Shown piece after piece: positions 1 through 8,227 of a stretch of 43,401 nt of DNA; the stretch's first letter is position 1; each line of letters opens with the position of its first letter. The notes under the pieces are model-generated. The model did no database searches. It saw only the letters and a program-made list of their open reading frames with translations, and had not been told where the DNA came from. The stretch is taken from the NCBI RefSeq assembly GCF_004348995.1, contig NZ_SMKQ01000053.1:1-43401 (forward strand), read 5' to 3'. Made by a program: the position numbers and the translations under genes. Source of the stretch: Nonomuraea terrae (GTDB taxonomy: Bacteria > Actinomycetota > Actinomycetes > Streptosporangiales > Streptosporangiaceae).

Positions 1-766
1 GCCGGGCCAGGGTGGAGCCGTCCCGGCAGCGGGCCACGGCGGGCAGGTTCCGGCCGGACTTGCAGCGCACCAGCAGGTCGGCGCCGGTGGCGGCCAGCTG
101 GTTGAGCAGGTCGGTGGCGGCGAAGTTCCGGTCGGCCAGCAGGAGCATCCCGGTTTGTAGATGCGCGGCCAGGCGGCGGGCGTAGTCCAGCTCACCGGTC
201 GTGGCGGGGCCGAACACGGCTGCCATGACCGACCGGGTGCCGCAGGCCACCAGTGCGGCCAGCCGTAGTTGCGGGTATCCCGAGATCCCGTTACCGAGCC
301 GCTGGCGGGTGAAGACCGTAAGGTTGGCCGGACAGTCCGGGACCGGCAGCAGGGTGCCATCGACGGCGACCACCCGCAGTCCCCGCCACCATCCAGCGCC
401 GGCAGTCGTCACCGCAGGGCCGCTGATCAGGTCGAACAGCGCCTTCATCGGTGCTGCTCCCAGTCGCTGGCGGGCTTGGCGAAGAGCGCTGCCGCTGGGC
501 CGTACCGGCGCCAGACCCGCCAATCCCGTGCATAACCGGTCGAAGACCTGCAGGTAGCCCAGCCCGGTGAACAACGCCGCGGCCAGCAGCAGGTAGACCG
601 TGACCCGCGCCGGCACCAGCCGGACCCTGCGCTGCAGCGCACGAGTCTGCGCCAGCACCTCATCGACCATCTCGAACGGGACGATCCGGGTCAGTTCGCC
701 CAGATGCCCCGGCGCGAACACCCCCGCGGCTACCCCGACCGTTCTGACTGTGGCAACCTGTTCCAA
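1..766 (-). CDS. IS4-family transposase, 3' part beyond the window
   Basis: Cut-and-paste DDE transposase of an insertion sequence. Read leftward, an open frame runs from about 835 to base 1 without a stop. The N-terminus (PGHLGELTRIVPFEMVDEVL, then a hydrophobic stretch ending LFTGLGYLQVFDRL) matches the IS4 N-terminal domain. The first catalytic Asp lies in VVAVDGTLLPVP and the second in LLLADRNFAA; the third acidic residue would lie to the left of the window. I chose TTG at 766-764 because an AGGAG sits 8 nt upstream; no ATG or GTG is available between it and the upstream in-frame stop at 838-836. The right end of the element should lie between 766 and about 870, but I could not fix an inverted repeat or target duplication. 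No frameshift is visible in the part present, so it may be functional. Confidence 0.8.
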   Translation of the reverse strand, partial: MEQVATVRTVGVAAGVFAPGHLGELTRIVPFEMVDEVLAQTRALQRRVRLVPARVTVYLLLAAALFTGLGYLQVFDRLCTGLAGLAPVRPSGSALRQARQRLGAAPMKALFDLISGPAVTTAGAGWWRGLRVVAVDGTLLPVPDCPANLTVFTRQRLGNGISGYPQLRLAALVACGTRSVMAAVFGPATTGELDYARRLAAHLQTGMLLLADRNFAATDLLNQLAATGADLLVRCKSGRNLPAVARCRDGSTLAR

Positions 767-811
767 CAGCGGAGCTCCTGTGGTGAGGATGTCTTGGAGT
801 GACAGACCTCT

Positions 812-832
812 TCTACAGCGGCTCCGCTGCTT
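812..832. repeat. short perfect hairpin beside the IS4 right end
   Basis: CAGCGG and CCGCTG face each other across a 2-nt loop just upstream of the transposase start, in the stretch expected to hold the element's outer end. It may be a subterminal structure or a small terminator. Function is inferred from position only. Confidence 0.3.
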
Positions 833-885
833 TGTTCACCGGTCTTGACGAACAGCCCTTTCCCCTTAACTGAACGGCGTTGGCT

Positions 886-1722
886 CTAGGTCCGGACCAC
901 GGCCACCGGGCAGTGCGCGTGGTGCAGCAAGCCGCGGCTGACCGAGCCGAGCAGCATCGAGCCCAGCGCGCCACGCCCGTGCGATCCCACCACCAGCAGG
1001 TCCGCCCGCCCCGACGCCTCGACGAGGGCGTCCACCGGCGTTGCCGAGACGTCGCTCTCGACCACTGTCACCTGCGGGTACCGCGCGTGGGCGGCCTCCA
1101 GCCTGCCGCCGACCACCTTGTGCTGGGCGGCGCGGAGCTCGTCCACGTCGTACGGGGCGTCCATGGCGAAGGCGGGCACCAGAAGCTGCCAGGCGTGCAC
1201 GGCCCTCAGCGTGGCGCCGCGCAGGGCGGCCTGCTCGAAGGCGTAGGCCAGCGCCGGCTCGCACTGCGGCGAGTCGTCCACCCCGACCACGACCTCCCCG
1301 TACACCGGACGGTGCCCGCCGGGCACCACCACGACGGGGCAGCGGGCGTGTCCGGCGACGTGGGCGCTGACCGAGCCCAGCAGCGCGCCGGCGAACCCGC
1401 CCAGGCCGCGGCTGCCGATGACCAGCTCGGTGGCCTCCTTCGCCTGCTCCTGCAGCACCGCGGCGGGCGTGCCCTCGACCTGCCGTGTCGTGACCTCGAC
1501 CGTCGGCCGGCGCTCGTGGACGAGCGCCTCCGCCTCACGCAGGGTCCTCGCCCCTTCGATCAGCAGCGCATCGGGCCGATCCGGATATTTGCTGATTTGG
1601 TACGGCGTGCGGTCCACGGCATGCACGATCCGCAGCGGCAACCGCATGCGGAAGGCGTCGTGGGCCGCCCACTCCACCGCGGCCCTTGCGGTCACCGAGC
1701 CGTCGACTCCTACGATGATCAT
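886..1722 (-). CDS. Universal stress protein, tandem UspA domains
   Basis: Cytoplasmic protein of 278 residues with two UspA domains in tandem. The first opens with MIIVGVDGS and ends in GSRGLGGFAGALLGS; the second opens EVVVGVDDSP and ends in GSHGRGALGSMLLGS. Both end motifs fit the G-x2-G-x9-G-S/T nucleotide signature, so both domains should bind ATP. ATG at 1722 is preferred over an in-frame start 13 codons upstream: GAAGGAGGA lies just before it and the domain starts at once. A second, single-domain USP lies upstream in the same orientation. In actinobacteria such proteins are often part of DevR/DosR-type hypoxia and dormancy regulons; that role here is inference. Confidence 0.93.
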   Translation of the reverse strand: MIIVGVDGSVTARAAVEWAAHDAFRMRLPLRIVHAVDRTPYQISKYPDRPDALLIEGARTLREAEALVHERRPTVEVTTRQVEGTPAAVLQEQAKEATELVIGSRGLGGFAGALLGSVSAHVAGHARCPVVVVPGGHRPVYGEVVVGVDDSPQCEPALAYAFEQAALRGATLRAVHAWQLLVPAFAMDAPYDVDELRAAQHKVVGGRLEAAHARYPQVTVVESDVSATPVDALVEASGRADLLVVGSHGRGALGSMLLGSVSRGLLHHAHCPVAVVRT

Positions 1723-1897
1723 GGCGTCCTCCTTCGTCCGCGTCTCCATCCCATCTCGCACGCACCTGCGCGGTGCAGGGCCGGAGGTCGGTCACGCGCA
1801 GGCCGAAGGACCCTGCCTTCCCCTGAGCCGGTGGGCAGCCGCACGCCACGTCCGCCACCGCCGCCCGCACGGTCCAGGACGGGCAGCGGCGTTCGTG

Positions 1898-2374
1898 TCA
1901 CCGGGCCCGGGCCAGCTCCGCGAGAGTGCGAGGTGCGGACAGGTCCGTCGCCGGCACCACGACGACCGGGCAGGGCGGCCCGGACAGGCACGACCGCACG
2001 ACCGCGCCCAGCCCTCCGTCGTCCCGCCGCGCCGCGGAGCCGAGCACCAGCAGGTCGGCCCCCTGCGCGTGTTGCGGGAGGACGGACTCCGGCCGGCCTT
2101 GGGCGAGCCGGGGCTCGACGGGGACGCCGGGGTGGCGGTCCCGCACGAACGCGGCCGCGCGATCCAGCGCGGCGGCCGCGCACTCCTGCTCGAAGGCGAG
2201 GTCGGCGTGCGGCGAGTACGGGGCGTACGGCGCTCTGTGGCCGAGGTGGCCTCCCCACGCGTGCACGATGACGAGCCGCCCCCGTGCCTCGGCGGCCTCG
2301 GCCGCCGCCCACAGCAGAGCGGCCTCCGATTCCGCGGTGCCGTCGGCGCCGACCACGATCTGGTGTGCTCTCAT
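1898..2374 (-). CDS. Universal stress protein, single UspA domain
   Basis: A UspA-fold protein of about 158 residues. It starts MRAHQIVVGADGTAESEAALLWAA and ends with the PCPVVVVP strand typical of the family. Unlike its neighbour, the expected nucleotide loop reads GSAARRDDGGLGAVVRS and lacks the G-x2-G-x9-G-S pattern, so it may be a non-ATP-binding type. The start at 2374 is set by the conserved first strand; upstream in-frame ATGs at 2410 and further up add residues with no family similarity. The ribosome site here is weak. It is separated by about 175 bp from the tandem USP downstream, and its upstream region is shared with the divergent TrkA-C gene. Confidence 0.85.
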   Translation of the reverse strand: MRAHQIVVGADGTAESEAALLWAAAEAAEARGRLVIVHAWGGHLGHRAPYAPYSPHADLAFEQECAAAALDRAAAFVRDRHPGVPVEPRLAQGRPESVLPQHAQGADLLVLGSAARRDDGGLGAVVRSCLSGPPCPVVVVPATDLSAPRTLAELARAR

Positions 2375-2678
2375 ATCACCATCATCGAACGGCACAATCC
2401 GGTCATACATGGACGTTGTTCCATCATTACCGGCCTTTGGTCCGTGCCGTACCCGGAGGCGGAGGCGGCTCATCACTTGGCGGGCTCCACGTCCACGAGG
2501 CCTCGGCTTCGCGCGGCGGGGCGACCGACCGACCGGGCAGGGTGTGCCCGCGAAACCTCTCCGCCGCTACTGGACCTTCCGTCGCCCCTCCGGAACGGCC
2601 TGAACGCCGCACCCGGCCATCTGTGCCAGATGACGTCGTCGGCGGTGGGTACGTATCCCGCGAACGGGGGTTGGCACC
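2375..2678. promoter_or_regulatory. Divergent intergenic region with a DevR/DosR-box-like dyad
   Basis: This 304-bp stretch separates the single-domain USP (leftward) from the TrkA-C gene (rightward) and encodes nothing I can support. At 2431-2444 it reads CGGCCTTTGGTCCG, which agrees with most of the core GGGACTTTNGTCCC of the mycobacterial DosR box, with mismatches at the two outer bases and one inner base. A GGGGG run precedes the TrkA-C start. The box is a lead, not a demonstrated site. Confidence 0.35.
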
Positions 2679-3161
2679 ATGGAGATCCGACGAACGGCTT
2701 TGCCCCGGATCGGAACGCGGCACGACTTCACCACGCGGTCCGGACAACGGCTGGGCGTGGTCTGCCACCGCGACGGCCGCCGAGATCTGGTGATCTATGA
2801 CCCGGACGATGCCGACCTCGCCCGTGAGACCGTCGAGCTGGACGGCGACGAGGCGAACGCGGTCGGGCGGTTGCTCGGCACCCCGTGCGAGGACCGAGGG
2901 CTCGGCGACCCTTGTGGCACGGCCGAGGAACCGGTCAGCGTGAAGCTCACGATCGGGGACGGCTCACCGTACGCCGGCCGATCCATCGGGGAAGCGCGGG
3001 TGCGGACCCGTACCGGTGCCTCCGTCGTCGCGGTGGCACGCGCGGGCTCGCTCTTCATCAGCCCGGCCCCGGACTTCGTCTTCGCCCCCGGCGATCTGGT
3101 GGTCGTCATGGGCAGCACGGAAGGCATCAGCGCGGCGGCCGACATCCTGGCCAGAGGGTGA
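2679..3161 (+). CDS. Orphan cation:proton antiporter regulatory subunit (TrkA-C domain, KhtT-like)
   Basis: A 160-residue cytoplasmic protein. Residues 1-75 form an N-terminal region (VIYDPDDADLARETVELDGDEANAVGRLLG). Residues about 85-160 form a TrkA-C/RCK-C domain (SPYAGRSIGEARVRTRTGASVVAVARAG, then FVFAPGDLVVVMGSTEGISAAADIL). In KhtT/KhtU-type systems this subunit gates a CPA2 K+/H+ antiporter in response to ligands, and the membrane subunit normally follows directly. Here the next gene is a convergent G6PDH and there is no antiporter in the window, so the partner is either elsewhere or lost. ATG 2679 follows a G-rich ribosome site. Confidence 0.85.
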   Translation: MEIRRTALPRIGTRHDFTTRSGQRLGVVCHRDGRRDLVIYDPDDADLARETVELDGDEANAVGRLLGTPCEDRGLGDPCGTAEEPVSVKLTIGDGSPYAGRSIGEARVRTRTGASVVAVARAGSLFISPAPDFVFAPGDLVVVMGSTEGISAAADILARG

Positions 3162-3170
3162 CGACAGCCG

Positions 3171-4547
3171 CTACGTCCCTGAGCGGCCGGGACAAGCGGG
3201 CCCGTCGGAGCCCGCGGGGTATTCCTGCAGCGGAACGACGTCTCCGGCCCAGGCCGAGAGGACCGGGGCGAGCACGCGCCACGCCTCTTCGGCCTCGTCG
3301 CCCCTGATGGACAGCGCGGCGTTCCCGTGGAGCACGTCCAGGAGAAGCCGGCCGTATGGCGGGAGGTCGGGCGGCTCCATCCGCGCGGTGAGCGTGAGCG
3401 GTGCGAGGGTGCGCGCGCCGGAGCCGGTGCCGGTCAGGGCCAAGGTCATGCTCTCGGGTTCGAGTCCGAAGCGCAGCACGTTGGGCGTGGCCTCCCCGTT
3501 CTGCTCGAACGGCAGGTGGGGCACGGGCCGGAAGCGTACGGCGACCTCTTTGCGATCGTCCGCGAGCGCCTTGCCGCTGCGGAGCCGGAAGGTCGTGCCG
3601 GACCAACGCCAGCTTTCGAGTTCCAGCTCCACCTCCGCGAACGTCTCGGTCCGGCGCCGGGGGTCCACGCCGTCCTCCTCGACGTAGGAGGGGACCTCGC
3701 GCCCGCCGATCCGGCCGGCCAGATACCGGGCCCGGCGGGTACGGCGTACGACGTCGTCGTCCGTGAGGGGCCGCACGGAGCGCAGCACGTCGATCTTCCG
3801 GTCGCGCAGATCGCGTTCGCCGAGGCTGAGCGGCGGTTCCATGGCGACCAGGCACAGGACCTGGAGCAGGTGGTTCTGCACCATGTCCTTGAGCGCGCCG
3901 ACGCCGTCGTAGTAGCCCGCCCTGCCCTCCAGGGCGAGCGTCTCGTTCCAGACGATCTCCACCTCGGCGATGTGCGCGCTGTTCCAGATGGGCTCCAGCA
4001 CGCGGTTGGCCAGCCGGCTGCCGAGCACGTTCTGGACGGTCGTCATGGCCAGGAAGTGGTCGACGCGGAACACCGCCTGCTCCGGCAGCACGCCGGACAG
4101 CAGCCGGTTCAGTTCCACCGCGCTGTCCAGGTCTTCGCCGAACGGCTTCTCCAGCACGAGCCGGCTACCCGGCGGCAGGCCCGCCTGGTGCAGGGCGGTG
4201 ACCGTTCTGGGGAAGATCGCCGGTGGGAGGGCGAGGTAGACGGCGACGGGCCCGTCGCCCGCGACGAGCGACGCGACGTCGGCGGCATCGGTGGCGTCCG
4301 CCTGCCGATAACGGACGGAGTCCGCGATCGCCTTCCTGACGTCGGCCGGCTCGGCCGGGCAGTGCCGTTCCAGCTGCGCGGCCGCCCAGCCCCGGAACTG
4401 CTCGCCGCTGCGCTCCCCCCTGTCGGCGCACGTCAGCTCGAACCGGTCGTCGAGGTGTCCGCCCGCTCGCAGGGCGGCCAGTGCCGGCAGGAGGTAGCGG
4501 GCGTTGAGGTCGCCCGTGGCGCCGAAGACCACGAGTCTGTTGATCAT
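3171..4547 (-). CDS. zwf: Glucose-6-phosphate dehydrogenase-family protein, divergent active site
   Basis: Expected to oxidise glucose 6-phosphate to 6-phosphogluconolactone with NAD(P)+, the first step of the oxidative pentose phosphate pathway. The protein has 458 residues: GATGDL Rossmann loop (9-14), EKPFG (133-137), then RVDHFLAM (161-168) where the family signature is RIDHYLGKE. The Asp-His pair is kept, as is the QNH catalytic His (226), but the Lys and Glu of GKE are Met and Thr. The C-terminus keeps YPAGSDGP. It therefore belongs to the fold family, but substrate or cofactor preference may differ. The start ATG overlaps the stop of the GH15 gene (ATGA), which implies translational coupling in an ADH-GH15-G6PDH operon. 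Earlier in-frame starts lie inside the upstream gene. Confidence 0.88.
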   Translation of the reverse strand: MINRLVVFGATGDLNARYLLPALAALRAGGHLDDRFELTCADRGERSGEQFRGWAAAQLERHCPAEPADVRKAIADSVRYRQADATDAADVASLVAGDGPVAVYLALPPAIFPRTVTALHQAGLPPGSRLVLEKPFGEDLDSAVELNRLLSGVLPEQAVFRVDHFLAMTTVQNVLGSRLANRVLEPIWNSAHIAEVEIVWNETLALEGRAGYYDGVGALKDMVQNHLLQVLCLVAMEPPLSLGERDLRDRKIDVLRSVRPLTDDDVVRRTRRARYLAGRIGGREVPSYVEEDGVDPRRRTETFAEVELELESWRWSGTTFRLRSGKALADDRKEVAVRFRPVPHLPFEQNGEATPNVLRFGLEPESMTLALTGTGSGARTLAPLTLTARMEPPDLPPYGRLLLDVLHGNAALSIRGDEAEEAWRVLAPVLSAWAGDVVPLQEYPAGSDGPACPGRSGT

Positions 4548-6373
4548 GTCGTGATACCCGCCTTCGCTCGTGCGAGGTTGACGGCGCTCGCGATGATCCC
4601 GATGTGGCTGAACGCCTGCGGGAAATTGCCCATGAACGTGCCCGTCGACGGCTCGATCTGCTCCGGCAGGAGGCCGAGCGGGCTCGCGCGGGCGCACAGC
4701 GAGGCGTACAGTTCCTCGGCCCGTTCGAGGTGGCCTTGCAGGATCAGGTTGTCGACCAGCCAGAAGCTGCACAGCAGGAAGGCGCCCTCGTCCCCGGGCA
4801 GGCCGTCGGGCGAGCGGTCGTGCAGGTACCGGTAGAGCAGGCCGTCACCGGCGGACAGGCGTTCGGCGATGGCCGCGGTGGTGGCCGCCATCCGCGGATG
4901 GTCGGCCGGGATGACCTTCCGCAGCGGCAGCGCGAGCAGGCTGGCGTCGAGACTGCCGCCGCCGTCGAGGTGCTCGCTCAGGCACTGCGCCTTCTCGTCC
5001 CAGGACTGGTCGAGGATGAGCCCGCGCAACGTCTCGGCGGTGGCGCGCCACGTCGCGACCGGCCCGGACAGCCCGAGCCGCTCACCGATCGCCGCGGCCC
5101 GGTCCAGGGCCACCTGGCACATCCCGGCCGAGTAGGTGAAGACCCGGCCTTCGCCGCGGATCTCCCAGATGCCCTGATCCGGCTGCCGCCACGTGTGCGC
5201 GGCCGCCTCGGCGAGCTCCGTCAGGTCGTGCCACAGCGTGGGCTGCAGCTCGCGGCCGGGGAGCAGCCACTGGTCGGCGCAGTCGAGCACCTCGCCGTAG
5301 ACGTCGTGCTGGCGCTGGTCGGCCGCCCCGTTGCCCCAGCGCACCGGAGCGGAGCGCCGGTAGCCTTCCAGCTCCCCGTCCTGGACCTCCTCGGGTACGG
5401 GGTTGCCGCGGAGGGTGTACATGATGCGCGGGAGACCGCTCTGTTCGAAGGCGTCGAGGACCCAGCCGAGGAAGGCGTCGGCCTCTTCGTCGAAGCCGAC
5501 CCGGCGCAGAGCGAACACGGCGAAGGCGGCGTCCCTGATCCAGGTGTAGCGGTAGTCCCAGTTGCGGACACCTCCGATCGGGGCGGGCAGCGAGGAGGTG
5601 GGGGCCGCGACCACGGAGCCGTTGACCCAGTCGTCCAGCAGCTTCAGCGTGATCACCGAGCGCCGGACCAGCGCTTCGTGCGGGCCGGTGTACGTGCAGG
5701 AGCGCATCCAGCGGCGCCAGGCGTCGGCGGTGTCCCGCAGCATCGCCTCGGGGTCGAACCTGTGATGGCGGTGGATGCGACCCCATGAGAGCACCAGGTC
5801 GAGCCGGTCTCCCTCGTCCAGGTCGTGCTCGGTGCGCAGCCCGGTCAGCGGACGGTTGGAGCGCAGGTGCAGGCGCAGGTCGGGATGACGGAAGGCGCGT
5901 ACTTCCAGGCCGCTGCCGAGGACGCGGGACTGCCCGCCGCCGCGCGGCTCCAGCTCCGCCCGCAGCCGTACGGAGCCGTTCAGGACGACGGCGGAACGGA
6001 CGAGCTCCGACCGGCCGCCGCCCGAGTCGTCGGTCAGGTCGGCGCCCGCCCGCAGGACCAGCGCGTCGGTGATCCTGACCACGCCGGTCGCGCCGCGCAG
6101 TTCGGTGACCAGCACCGCGGTGTCGGGCTCGTAGCGCTGCCTGGCCTCCCTCAGGTCCTCGACGGTCAGGGTGAAGTGCCCGCCGCTGGCGTGGTCGAGC
6201 AGGCCGCACAGCACGGGCTCGCTGTCGAAGCGGGGCAGGCACAGCCACGGGATCGAACCGTCCAGGCCGACCAGCGCCGCCGTCGCGCCGTCGCCGATGA
6301 TGCCGAGATCCTCCAGCGGCAGGTAGCCGTCGAGCCGGCGGACCGGACGGAACGGCGGGTCGAGCTCAAGCAT
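4544..6373 (-). CDS. Glycoside hydrolase family 15 (glucoamylase/trehalase-like)
   Basis: A 609-residue cytoplasmic GH15 enzyme with no signal peptide. It has the N-terminal beta-sandwich (LEDLGIIGDGATAALVG, LDGSIPWLCLPRFDS) and the (alpha/alpha)6 barrel with NWDYRYTWIRDAAF (271-284). The predicted general acid is Glu404 in GIWEIRG and the general base Glu571 in LLPEQIEPSTG. Close actinobacterial relatives include trehalases and glucoamylase-like proteins; the sequence does not settle which substrate is used. It sits 9 bp behind the ADH stop (AGAGG ribosome site) and overlaps G6PDH by 4 bp, so glucose released from trehalose or maltodextrin could feed the pentose phosphate enzyme, apart from an intervening kinase not seen here. 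Confidence 0.92.
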   Translation of the reverse strand: MLELDPPFRPVRRLDGYLPLEDLGIIGDGATAALVGLDGSIPWLCLPRFDSEPVLCGLLDHASGGHFTLTVEDLREARQRYEPDTAVLVTELRGATGVVRITDALVLRAGADLTDDSGGGRSELVRSAVVLNGSVRLRAELEPRGGGQSRVLGSGLEVRAFRHPDLRLHLRSNRPLTGLRTEHDLDEGDRLDLVLSWGRIHRHHRFDPEAMLRDTADAWRRWMRSCTYTGPHEALVRRSVITLKLLDDWVNGSVVAAPTSSLPAPIGGVRNWDYRYTWIRDAAFAVFALRRVGFDEEADAFLGWVLDAFEQSGLPRIMYTLRGNPVPEEVQDGELEGYRRSAPVRWGNGAADQRQHDVYGEVLDCADQWLLPGRELQPTLWHDLTELAEAAAHTWRQPDQGIWEIRGEGRVFTYSAGMCQVALDRAAAIGERLGLSGPVATWRATAETLRGLILDQSWDEKAQCLSEHLDGGGSLDASLLALPLRKVIPADHPRMAATTAAIAERLSAGDGLLYRYLHDRSPDGLPGDEGAFLLCSFWLVDNLILQGHLERAEELYASLCARASPLGLLPEQIEPSTGTFMGNFPQAFSHIGIIASAVNLARAKAGITT

Positions 6374-6382
6374 GCCGGCCTC

Positions 6383-7432
6383 TCAGAACCTGATCAGCAC
6401 CTTCACGACGTCCTCGAGTTTCTTGTCCGACACCTCGAAGGCGCGCTCCATCTCGTCGAAGTGGAAGGTGTGGGTCGTCATCGGAGTGGGGTCGAGCCGC
6501 TTGCCCGCGAGGACGCGCAGCAGCCGCTCCATGCGCAGCCGGCCGCCCGGGCACAGGCCGGTCGCGATCGTCTTGTCGGCCATGCCGACTCCCCACTCGA
6601 CGCGGGGAATGCGAACGAATTCGCCCTCCCCGTAGTAGCCGGTGTTGGAGACCGTGCCGCCGGGTTTGGTGATCTTGATGGCGGTCTGGAAGGTCGCGTC
6701 GGCGCCCAGGGCCTCGATGGCGGTGTCCACGCCCTGACCGTCGGTCAGGGCGAGAACGCGCTCGACGACGTCCTCGGTGGTGAAGTCGACGATCTCGTCG
6801 GCACCGTAGAAGCGGGCGAGCTTCTGTCTGCTCGGGACCGACTCGATCCCGATGATCCGGCCGGCGCCGCGCAGCCGGGCGCCGGCGGTCGCCATGAGGC
6901 CCACCGGGCCCTGCGCGAGGACGGCGACCGTCCCGCCGATCGGGATGTCGCCCTTCTCCGCGCCCATGAACCCCGTCGAGAGCATGTCGGCGCAGTAGAC
7001 CGCCATCTCGTCGGGGACCTCGTCGGGGATCTTCGCCAGGTTGGCGTCGGCCTCGTTCACGTGGAAGTACTCGGCGAAGACGCCGTCCTTGATGTTGGCG
7101 AACTTGAACCCGCCGAGCGGCCCGCCCGACTGCGACGGGTGCCCGTTCTGGGAGGCGAGGTCGCCCCAGTCGGGGGTGATGGCGCCCACGAGCACCCGGT
7201 CGCCGGGCTGGAAGCCCCTGACCTGGTCGCCTGTCTCGTGCACCACGCCGACCGCCTCGTGACCGAGCGTCAGGTTCTCGCGGGGGCCGATGCCGCCCTT
7301 GACGGTGTGGGAGTCGGACGTGCAGATCAGGGCGTTGGTGGTCCGTACGACGGCGTCGAGGGGACCCGGTCGCGGGAGCGGCTTGTCCACGAAACCGACG
7401 TGGCCGATCTCCTTCATCACGAACGCTTTCAT
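6383..7432 (-). CDS. Zinc-dependent secondary-alcohol dehydrogenase (isopropanol dehydrogenase type)
   Basis: A 349-residue MDR-family dehydrogenase that resembles the Thermoanaerobacter/Clostridium beijerinckii secondary ADHs along its length. The catalytic zinc ligands Cys37, His58/Glu59 and Asp149 are present and, as in that subfamily, the four-Cys structural zinc lobe is missing. The cofactor loop is AQGPVG; the residue after the second strand is Glu197 (IIGIESVPSR) where NADP enzymes carry G-S-R, so NAD(H) preference is predicted. ATG at 7432 follows a GGGGG ribosome site; the open frame upstream to 7588 lacks family similarity. It heads the ADH-GH15-G6PDH operon and may serve redox balancing under stress. 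Confidence 0.92.
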   Translation of the reverse strand: MKAFVMKEIGHVGFVDKPLPRPGPLDAVVRTTNALICTSDSHTVKGGIGPRENLTLGHEAVGVVHETGDQVRGFQPGDRVLVGAITPDWGDLASQNGHPSQSGGPLGGFKFANIKDGVFAEYFHVNEADANLAKIPDEVPDEMAVYCADMLSTGFMGAEKGDIPIGGTVAVLAQGPVGLMATAGARLRGAGRIIGIESVPSRQKLARFYGADEIVDFTTEDVVERVLALTDGQGVDTAIEALGADATFQTAIKITKPGGTVSNTGYYGEGEFVRIPRVEWGVGMADKTIATGLCPGGRLRMERLLRVLAGKRLDPTPMTTHTFHFDEMERAFEVSDKKLEDVVKVLIRF

Positions 7433-7732
7433 GTCGCCCCCGTAGCACGCCGCTGTCTCCGATACAGCCGGATACCCTCCCAGGCTCGGCGCCTTACGCC
7501 ACATTCCTCGCTCCAGAGCACCTGCCGCCCAAGTGTTTGGCCTCTGGCACGGGTCGATGCCATCAAAGGGAAGGAACTTTAGGGACAATGCCCGAAATGC
7601 TCTGAATGTCCTTGAGGCCTCCGAGGGTGGCCCTGGCCAGACCTAGTCACGAACGGGCCAGGTGCAGCCCTGGATCCGGCCTCCTTCCCGCGTTGCACTT
7701 CGGTGAGTACCCGACCATCCTCGGAGACCGAA
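7433..7732. promoter_or_regulatory. Divergent intergenic region, ADH operon / ATPase gene, with dyad at 7578-7597
   Basis: Three hundred bases without a supported gene. The dyad TTT-N-GGG-N6-CCC-N-AAA spans 7578-7597 and, read on the minus strand, contains TTCGGG and GTCCCTAA half-sites like those of a DosR box but with two fewer central bases. On the minus strand a GGGTAT hexamer lies about 50 bp before the ADH start, resembling a stress-sigma -10, but I found no convincing GTTT -35 at the usual distance. Confidence 0.3.
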
Positions 7733-8227
7733 ATGTCCGCGCACCCGGCATGCACACCCAGCCAGCTCGACCAGTGCTGGGTCCTTCCGTCCGAACCCCG
7801 GTCCGTCGCCCTGGCACGGAGGCTCACCCGCACCACACTGGCCGAGTGGCACGTGATGCCGCCGACGATCGACGACGCCACGCTCGTCGTCAGCGAGCTC
7901 GTCACCAACGCCCTCAGCCACGCCCTGCCGCCCGTCACCTTCAGCCTCGGGCGGACGCCGGGCGGCCTGCGGGGCGAGATCACCGACCACGGCCCGCTCA
8001 CCACGCTGGCGCCGCTCCCGGGCGGCTCCATGGCCGCGTGCGGCCGCGGGCTCAGAATGGTCGACGATCTGACCGACCGGTGGGACGTCGACCGGAGCCC
8101 GGAGTGCGGCCGCAAGACGGTGTGGTTCGAGATGGCCACCGGCTGGGACGGACTCACCGGCGCAGGGCGGTCTCCCGCTTCATGTGCGACAGCTTCTCAG
8201 GATTGCGCACGGCGTAGAGCCCGGTGA
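7733..8227 (+). CDS. ATP-binding protein, RsbW/SpoIIAB-like HATPase
   Basis: A 164-residue GHKL-fold ATPase of the type used as anti-sigma factor/serine kinase in actinomycetes. The N-box is SELVTNALSHA, the G1 region ITDHGP and the G2 box CGRGLRMVDDLTDRWDV. In this family the protein binds an anti-anti-sigma factor or sigma factor; no partner gene is adjacent. ATG 7733 is preferred (GGAG 7 nt upstream); a GTG at 7703 is possible. The last 25 codons run antisense into the 3' end of the convergent ECF sigma gene, a 74-bp overlap, and read like low-complexity extension, so the functional domain ends near 8150. Confidence 0.85.
   Translation: MSAHPACTPSQLDQCWVLPSEPRSVALARRLTRTTLAEWHVMPPTIDDATLVVSELVTNALSHALPPVTFSLGRTPGGLRGEITDHGPLTTLAPLPGGSMAACGRGLRMVDDLTDRWDVDRSPECGRKTVWFEMATGWDGLTGAGRSPASCATASQDCARRRAR

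Noticed and set aside
880..2271. Long plus-strand open frames opposite the two universal stress protein genes
   Set aside because: They mirror the third-position GC of the minus-strand genes, are rich in Arg/Pro/Gly and have no recognisable domain; the USP reading on the minus strand is clear.
3446..3470. GGGTTCGAGTCC resembling a tRNA T-loop
   Set aside because: It lies inside the G6PDH coding region and no acceptor or anticodon stem can be built around it.
3327..7582. Plus-strand frames of 390-585 codons opposite G6PDH, GH15 and ADH
   Set aside because: Their composition is that of antisense shadows and they contain no motifs, while the minus strand encodes three well-defined enzymes.
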